From Leuctra nigra (lineage: Eukaryota; Arthropoda; Insecta; Plecoptera; Leuctridae), in contig OW203766.1 of assembly GCA_934045905.1 (NCBI GenBank), positions 22,562,309-22,626,308 of the forward strand: a stretch of DNA of 64,000 bases, read 5' to 3'. The notes under the pieces are model-generated. The model saw only the letters and a list, made by a program, of their open reading frames with translations, was not told the origin of the DNA and did no database searches. Made by a program: the position numbers and the translations under genes. This document shows, in pieces, positions 57,633-64,000 of the stretch (its first letter is position 1; every line of letters begins with the position of its first letter).

Positions 57633-60600
57633 CTGCAGCAGACACGCCGAGTTCAGAAACAAACATCTCATCTGGAGAAGATAATACACTTTGCATTTCA
57701 ATGTTGTATCTTTTTGTTGACAGTAGATAATTCGTACATGATATTAAACATGGTTTTCCATACTATGTAGGTATACTAATTTTAACAGGAAGAAATTTAA
57801 TTTGGCATTAGACTTTTTGTGTGTTTCAAACAAATTATGAACTAAACTAACATTTAAAATCAATATATTTTTATTATTTAAAAATTCAATTTGGCTTTAA
57901 ATTCGGTGTTTGTTAATAAATATCTACATACATAATATAAAATTCCAGTAACATACAACAATGAAAAATAAATGCATTTTGATGAGATAAAAACCAATAA
58001 ACCACAAACTAATATTAAGTTAGTGGAGCAAGCAAGCACGTCTTTTATGAGTAGAAATAAGCAGAAGTGAAGGTATTTGTTTGTGAAAGAAAAGAACCCC
58101 AGTAAAAATCGATCAAATGTGGATAAGTGAAAATGATTCATGCAACCAGATGAAGTTTTACCTTCTCGAAGGCGAGGGTGAACCTTCTGTCAAACCTCGC
58201 CTGACTGGCGAGTGATCAAGGAAACTTCTTCTCGGCGGCAGCGGGGACATTCCCACTCCTCCTTCAGACAAGCCTCTGTTGAGCCGCGGCGGTGGGTCGG
58301 GACTCTGACTAGGAGGTGGATAGAGAGGCGGAGGTACTGGCGACGGATGGCGCACAGGTCGCGGGGGCGGAAAGTTACGCCGTGATTCCCCGCCGCCCCC
58401 GCCCAGGTACATTTTGAAATAAGACGAGAAGCGCTTCTTGACACCCCCGACGGTGGTCGGTTCGTCGGGCGGTGGTTTCGCCACCTCGACGGGTGGGGTG
58501 TGGTAGTGAGGTTGTTGAGGTGGATAGCTGAGCAGGTGATGGTGCACGTGATTCGTGTGTTGACTTTGTTGGTGATAGAACCGTTGTAAGACTAGAGGCG
58601 ATGTGTTGCCGTGGTGGCGGTGGTGGGATTCGGAGGGAGGAAAGCGTTTTCGGCCGGGGACCGGCGAACCAAGAAACCCACTCCTGGCAAAGAACACAGA
58701 AGAAAAATACGACGTTCACAATGATTAGAACAAGCGGGCACAGAGGCGATAGAAGAGTTGAGAGTATGTTTGAATGAAGCATTTTTGATTGAGCTTAGTT
58801 TGCACAGATGAGAAATTAGAGACATACGAACTACACATACGAGAATTAAAATATCTAGTAAGTAGTAACTAGCAATATACCTACATTAGTTAACTTTTAG
58901 AAATATGGTGGATATTGTCAAACCTCTTAGACAAACCATACGGGTTGAATAAGATTAAACAATAAATTAGAATAATTAGACAAAATATATTGTTTAAGGA
59001 TGGAATATGTAATACAATAATATTACCATGTAGGTAATAGCAATTAATGTGTCAATACCTAAAGCATTGTCTAAAAAATATGAAAAGATGAATGCTAGTA
59101 TTTGTCTCCTTCCTCACTGTATCAAGCATTAAAAGTTATGATAGCAATCCTTTCCATAGAGTAATTATTAGAGGTGTTTGTTCACAATTATGACTAAGCA
59201 ATTAAAATTAATTGGTCATGTAATCCAATCATAATTGTTGAGGTTAATATTCGCATAAAAGATGACCGCCCAGAATGTGTTCACATATCAAATCTTAATA
59301 CAATTTAATCCGACATCAAATACCTATGCTTTCAGCAAATGATTTGATAATCGATTTGCTGCTTGCAATTAACAATAATCAAAGAACACCCTAAATAGGT
59401 ATTGCATTTCCTGCTGAAAAATCTTGGCAAGACCTTGAAAAATTGTGATCTTGACATTACATTAAAAACTATTTACTTTTTAGCAAGATTCTCAATTAAT
59501 ATACATTTATTGGAGAACCTATTACAGAACTGAGTAGTACTATATACCTATCAAATACCTATGTACCTACGTACTTTGAAACTGAACTCGCACAAAGAAA
59601 CAATTACATCACATTCAAACCACATAGCTAGAAGTATAGTGCACAACACCTACAAAACACAATAAATAATACAACAGTGCCATAGCAGACCAGGCAAAGT
59701 GCAAGGTGAAAGTGCATTGTATGGATGGTGCTAAATGCCCGGCACAAAATAAAAGAGCCAAGATTCCTTGGTAAATGATACCTATCATAAATATACGACT
59801 CACGACTGCCTCCAAGGAACAAATATAATAGGTACCTAGATCTGTTTTTATACTTGCTACTTGCTACTTTATACTTGCTACGAAATCTAAGAAAGAAATT
59901 ACCTAGTACATACCTACATTACAATTTAAAACTGCAAATTATATAGGTGAAGGAAGGGATCAACAAAAATAGTACCTACATAAATGTGAATACCAAACCA
60001 AAGTGAAAATTTTGCAGAATACCTAAACATTATAGGTACCTAATTATAATAAAAAATATAATAATTTACTTAGGTATACTTTACTTACTAATAAAAACAA
60101 CATCAGGTGGTAATATATGTAATGATTCTCTAGTACCCCACTAGGTACAGGATATCATATCAATTAAAAAATAATAATAAAAAATGTGTTTTCTGTATTA
60201 ACTCACGTATAAGATGAAGTTGTTTTCAAAAACTAGTTTGCAAAATACGGTTTATATACACCAACACATTAGATTAGGTACTAATATTTTTAGGGAACTT
60301 CAAGGTATATAAAGATATCATTATAAGATTGCAGTAATTGAAATAGAGGAAACAGTAAACACTGCATGGATGAAGAAGGGGGGAGAGGGAGTTGGGTTAA
60401 AGTGACCCGCAACCAATCGGTGGATTGGGATTTGCTTGAAAAACAGGTATTTTAGAATACCTTAGTGAGCTCAACCCAAGAGAAGGTTTGGCATAACAAT
60501 GGGGCATGGTGCGCACGCAGGTCAAGTAGGGGACGGGAAAATAAAATGACCCTTTTCCAATCCACAGATCCACTGCTGGTCACTTTAGTCTCAAATGTCC

Positions 60601-63600
60601 ATGGCATGCAGACTAAGGGTAGATACGGCACCTCAGGCTAAACAGCGGCAACATAACCTCTCCCTTCCCTCCCTAACCCTAGAAGCAGGTCATGAACATT
60701 TGTTTAAAAACAATTAGGTATCGTATCAGTTAATTTCATGTCAAGTCAATTTAACTGGCAAACCAAAATTTAGATCAATTTAAGAAAACATCCAAAAATA
60801 TGGTGCTTTAATTAATATTTTAACTAAAATTCACAAATTAAACCTTCAATACACTGGGTCATCTTATACACGAGTGAATACTATAATTCAATTTATTTCA
60901 AGAGTGCACTCTACTTCAAAGCATGCTGAACAAACTAAGTGAGGACAAGGAAGCACTATACTAATTGCATGCACATGAAATAACAAAAAAGCAAGCCTCA
61001 AACTAATAAATCACTTCCAGCTTCAAAATCTTGTTAGTCCAGTCTTTAGTAGAAACTAGAGATGGGCCGATACCGATACCGATACTCGCGATACCACCGA
61101 TACCAAAGGTATCGGAGTATCGCGATACTTCCATTTTTTTGGCCATATTTGGCGATACTTTTGAACCAATACTTTTGAATTTTCCCGCGTTTCACAGTCA
61201 CTGTTGGCTCCCCATTGGCTCTTGCTCAACAGCAACACCCATTGGCTTATGTACAATGAGCATCGACCAATCAGAGCGCCGCTTTGATCAAGGTTTCCTG
61301 CAGTCTTTGTCCTTCAGTTTCAACTTCTTTCAAGATGGCGTCTTGCATTATTTTGTTACAACTTATTTTTAATGTGATGTGTTCCAAACGGAATAAAAGT
61401 GGTGTCTGGAACCAATTTACTATAAAACATCATTTCAAATTGAATTTTGTTGTATAATGCATTTGTTTTGTTGAGTACAAAGTGAAAATGAGTACTTACT
61501 TTGGTGTACCTAACCCTGAAATCTGCAAACTGAAGATTGAATTTAGATTTGGTGCACATAATCTATAAAAATTAAGGTAACAAAAGTATCGGCGATAGTA
61601 TCGGTATCGTTAATCAATAAGTAGGTATTGGTACAAGTATCGGTATCGGTGAAAATGTGGTATCGACCCATCTCTAGTAGAAACACTATTAAAATAGTTT
61701 AGTTTCATACCCGACAACTTTGTTGGCATCCCAGGGATTCTCCGGTTGCGGCACTCTCCAGAATCCTTGTTGAGGTATTGGCGTTGTTCTCGTGCTCTCC
61801 ATGGGCAGCCTTGAGTTCTCGAGACGATGGTTCAAGAAGGCAGGCGGCTGTTGCAGGACGACAGGCTCCGTCGTTCCGTTGCTCTTGTTGGTGGTCTCGG
61901 AGAGCGATCGGCCGTGGTTGATTGGGAGGGGGGTGTGGCGACGGGGCACCACAGGCGAAGGTGGCGGAGGTGTCAGTCTTCAAGTACAAACAATTGTCAA
62001 TCGATTTTGAGTTACAAAGGTTAGGTAAGTAAGCAAAAAACATACAATTTCTGGGATATAAGGATATATTAGTCATAAAGATTGATATTTTTTTAAGAAT
62101 AAGGAAACATTACAAATTACAATACATAATAATATGTTTCTGCAGCTCTGATACGAATAATTTAGTGATTTAAGGATTACCTACTTTCTAAAACACCACA
62201 TTTCAGATTGTCACCATCTCATTGAAGATAAACAATTGTTGAAGTACTGGTAAATTTTTTTGAAACATTTGATCTCCCAAATGAAATGGGCAGATCTGAA
62301 ATTCATTATAATGCTAGAGCGAAATATGCGACTTTTATGTACCTAAAATATAACCCCCCGCTCCGCTCATAACTTTGATCAAATTTGCCAAAAAAAGAGA
62401 TCCACATTATTTAAAGAGCAATTCATTCTCGACATCTTTGTCGCTTCAAATTCAGGGACATGCCTACAATACAACAATTGAGGATACAGTCAGAGGGCAA
62501 TTGGTTAGTCCTTTACATTAATAGTCCTCTTCATGACTAAGTAAGGTTTCACAATTTCTCTGGGAGCCCCAAAGCTTGATCCGTCAAACATAGCGTACTA
62601 GTCCTACTTACTTCTTCACTGGTGTCCCCTGTTGGATTATATCACATTGCTGCATAGCTCGAGCAAACCAGTCCGCCATGTCAACATTGGCTGTCTCGTA
62701 TTTCCTCATGAACGGATGCTCAAGAAGTTTTCGGTATTTTGGGCGGTGCTTGTAATTTTTTGTTAAACTAAAGAAACAAAAAAGTATTGTTGAAAATAAT
62801 AACATATTATTAATAACATATTATTAATAACATATTGTTATTATTAAACTTATAATTACACTAATTTTTCAGATCGGCTGTAAGCTCTACGTTTGACTGC
62901 ACTAATATTCAGTGCAATATTCCATGTCTTCCAGGTAGGTATTATAAATATAAGCAATAAATTGTCACGTAAATACGAGGTACAACTCACCAGCTTGTGA
63001 CGAAGTTATTGAACTCTGAGCTAAACGGCTGATCTGCAGGTAGATTCGGTGGATCTTCAGTGAGTACTTTCGTCAACACTTCGAAATCGGTCTTGCAGTC
63101 ACGATAAGGAAACACTCCGGTAGCCAACTCTACGAGAGTGATCCCTAAACTCCATACATCCGCCCGGATGTCGTAGTCTGGTTTGTTTGGGTCAGGAGGA
63201 TCAATTCGCTCCGGCTGAAATATAAGATTAATTTTAGCAACCATTTATTTTTATTTGTTGACGTATTATTAAACAATAGTACACAAGTGCTTCGATACAT
63301 CAATTTTTTAACTAAGTTTGATGCTACCTACTTCATATTAGGTGCCACTGGTTTCACCATCCCCATTTACTTAATCTACAAAATATTTTATCTGGAGAAT
63401 CCTAATCTTCATTGATGAGCTGTAAGTAACAAGTTCATTCGATCTAAACTTTAATAACAGGCAACATCTTACCGCCATGTACGCTGCACACCCTGCACTT
63501 CGTGTTTTGGCTTTCGAATCAACAAGACGACCGGAGATCCCAAAGTCACAAAGCTTCACGTTTCCCTTCTCATCGAGCAGAATATTTGACGGCTTAACGT

Positions 63601-63652
63601 CTCGATGAATCACTCCGTGGCTCTCTTTTAGATAGTGAAGTGCTTTGACAGT
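57464..63652 (-). CDS. hep: hemipterous (MAP kinase kinase 7), 3' six exons; 5' part outside window
   Basis: Exons, in transcript order: 63652-63473, 63214-62991, 62767-62612, 61977-61711, 58683-58162 and 57632-57464, joining in one frame to a 505-residue C-terminal part. The first 60 residues carry the catalytic loop [31 protein letters not shown] (activation-loop Ser/Thr as in MKK7) and AAYMAPERI. The C-lobe has [19 protein letters not shown] and CLTKN, followed by a DVD-like segment ([13 protein letters not shown]). After it comes a ~318-residue Pro/His/Ser-rich tail ending [14 protein letters not shown]7/Hep is a cytoplasmic dual-specificity kinase that phosphorylates JNK; in flies it acts in dorsal closure and stress signalling. 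The long tail resembles the long Hep form rather than compact vertebrate MKK7. The N-lobe lies beyond position 64000. Confidence 0.95.
57633..58161 (-). other. hep intron
   Basis: 529 bp, AT-rich; donor AG|GTAAAA. No further feature seen. Confidence 0.8.
58162..58683 (-). CDS. hep: hep exon: Pro/His/Gly-rich tail
   Basis: Acceptor TTCTTTGCCAG|GAGTGG, donor CGAGAAG|GTAAAA, phase 2 both sides. 174 codons rich in Pro, His, Ser and Gly, with [17 protein letters not shown] and several PPP runs. Markedly GC-rich against the flanking introns. Probably disordered. Confidence 0.88.
58684..61710 (-). other. hep intron (3.0 kb) containing a hAT-type MITE
   Basis: AT-rich with many TAGGTACCTA-like words near 59500-60200. 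The only defined insertion is the MITE at 61057-61676, close to the donor side. Confidence 0.75.
61057..61676. mobile_element. hAT-superfamily MITE with 8-bp target-site duplication
   Basis: Terminal inverted repeats TAGAGATGGG and CCCATCTCTA extend imperfectly inward (GATGGGCCGATACC / GGTATCGACCCATC). They are flanked by an exact 8-bp duplication GTAGAAAC at 61049-61056 and 61677-61684. TIRs beginning TAGAG with 8-bp TSD are diagnostic of hAT. Both ends carry tandem GATACC/GGTATC hexamers. No transposase, so non-autonomous; the intact duplication suggests a fairly recent insertion. Confidence 0.92.
61711..61977 (-). CDS. hep: hep exon: start of proline-rich tail
   Basis: Acceptor TGTACTTGAAG|ACTGAC, donor GTTGTCGG|GTATGA, phase 2 both sides. 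Encodes [18 protein letters not shown] through [10 protein letters not shown]. Confidence 0.85.
61978..62611 (-). other. hep intron
   Basis: 634 bp; donor AGAA|GTAAGT. No further feature seen. Confidence 0.8.
62612..62767 (-). CDS. hep: hep exon: end of kinase C-lobe and DVD-like segment
   Basis: Acceptor GTTTCTTTAG|TTTAAC completes the Cys codon of CLTKN. Encodes [19 protein letters not shown] (conserved HRPKY) and [15 protein letters not shown], the docking site for upstream MAP3Ks in this family. Confidence 0.93.
62991..63214 (-). CDS. hep: hep exon: kinase C-lobe
   Basis: Acceptor TATATTTCAG|CCGGAG, donor AGCTG|GTGAGT. Encodes [19 protein letters not shown] (the APE-type motif is completed across the splice, A|PE), [14 protein letters not shown] and DFEVLTKVL. 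Confidence 0.95.
63473..63652 (-). CDS. hep: hep exon: catalytic and activation loops
   Basis: Acceptor TTTTAACAG|ACTGTC, donor ATGGCG|GTAAGA, exactly 60 codons, phase 0 both sides. Contains HRD, DFG and SKAKT, the two MKK7 activation-loop phosphoacceptors. Confidence 0.95.
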
Positions 63653-64000
63653 CTGTTAAAAGGTACAATATATGTCAATTCGTATTAAATTCATGCAGAA
63701 AAAACTTAAGGTAGCACAACTGATATCTCATATCTTCCAAATATGCCTATTTTTGGCAGAGGTATCAATAATCACTATTTACACGATACTGTGAAATATG
63801 AACAACTTCTCGTGTCTAGATTTTGAGATATTGTAGTTATAAATTCCTATTTTTAACATGTAGTCTTATGGGGGCCATTAAAATTATGACGATTTCCATG
63901 CTATTTTTGAGTTTTGAATTTTACTGAGGTTCAACGTTTTTTCAAAAAACTGATTTCTAGATAGATAGTTGGACATTCTATTAGGAAAAAAATTGAAAAC
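63653..64000 (-). other. hep intron, running off the window
   Basis: AT-rich, with no exon seen before the edge. The preceding exons encoding the N-lobe lie to the right. Confidence 0.75.

Noticed and set aside
57403..57730. 97-, 89- and 102-codon frames overlapping the hep last exon
   Set aside because: The frame continuing from the upstream exon is a different, shorter one that ends in [11 protein letters not shown]; the others are shadows in GC-rich sequence.
58158..58697. 179-codon minus-strand frame as a separate gene
   Set aside because: Splice signals and phase place it as an internal exon of hep; its first residues before SGFLGS are intron.

Overview
The window is nuclear DNA of an insect: AT-rich, with introns of hundreds of bases to about 8 kb, GC-richer exons, TATA/TCAGT-type arthropod core promoters, and many non-coding transposon remnants. 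It carries parts of two insect cuticle genes and the insect JNK-pathway kinase hemipterous. A hemipteroid insect is my guess, with low confidence, because nothing here fixes the order. All gene models were assembled by eye from splice signals, reading phase and family cysteine/kinase patterns; no transcript evidence was available.

Layout. 1-7.9 kb: the tail of a non-coding element (A), then intergenic DNA with two inverted-repeat elements. 7.97-25.2 kb (+): a secreted, proline-rich protein with three peritrophin-A (CBM14) chitin-binding domains, of the obstructor/CPAP3 type. Its introns hold two more copies (B, C) of the element at position 1, a tRNA-derived SINE and a 148-bp hairpin element. 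Its third chitin-binding exon runs into an array of 28 copies, 101 bp apart, of the 3' half of that same exon plus its splice donor. 25.4-45.1 kb: intergenic, with SINEs, MITE-like repeats and a candidate miRNA-like hairpin. 45.16-54.35 kb (+): Gasp (obstructor-C/CPAP3-C), complete, with two alternative terminal exons. 54.8-57.4 kb: convergent intergenic/UTR DNA. 57.46-63.65 kb (-): the 3' six exons of hemipterous (MKK7); the N-lobe and 5' end lie beyond the right edge. A hAT-type MITE with a perfect 8-bp target duplication sits in one of its introns.

Function. The two chitin-binding genes are same-strand paralogues whose products should bind chitin in cuticle or tracheal matrix. hep phosphorylates JNK; nothing here shows that it works with the cuticle genes.

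Most notable. (1) The exon-derived tandem array, which multiplies a consensus 5' splice site. (2) The apparent stop codon of the upstream gene overlaps that splice site. Splicing there would supply the missing sixth cysteine of the third domain at the expected spacing, exactly as Gasp does, with the end of the protein at a predicted exon at 25188. (3) The A/B/C element family, which combines a long 5' palindrome, internal ~268-bp tandem units dense in CRE + ETS + YY1/Pho-like motifs, and a 3' hairpin followed by CTAG, resembling Helentron/DINE-1-type non-autonomous elements.
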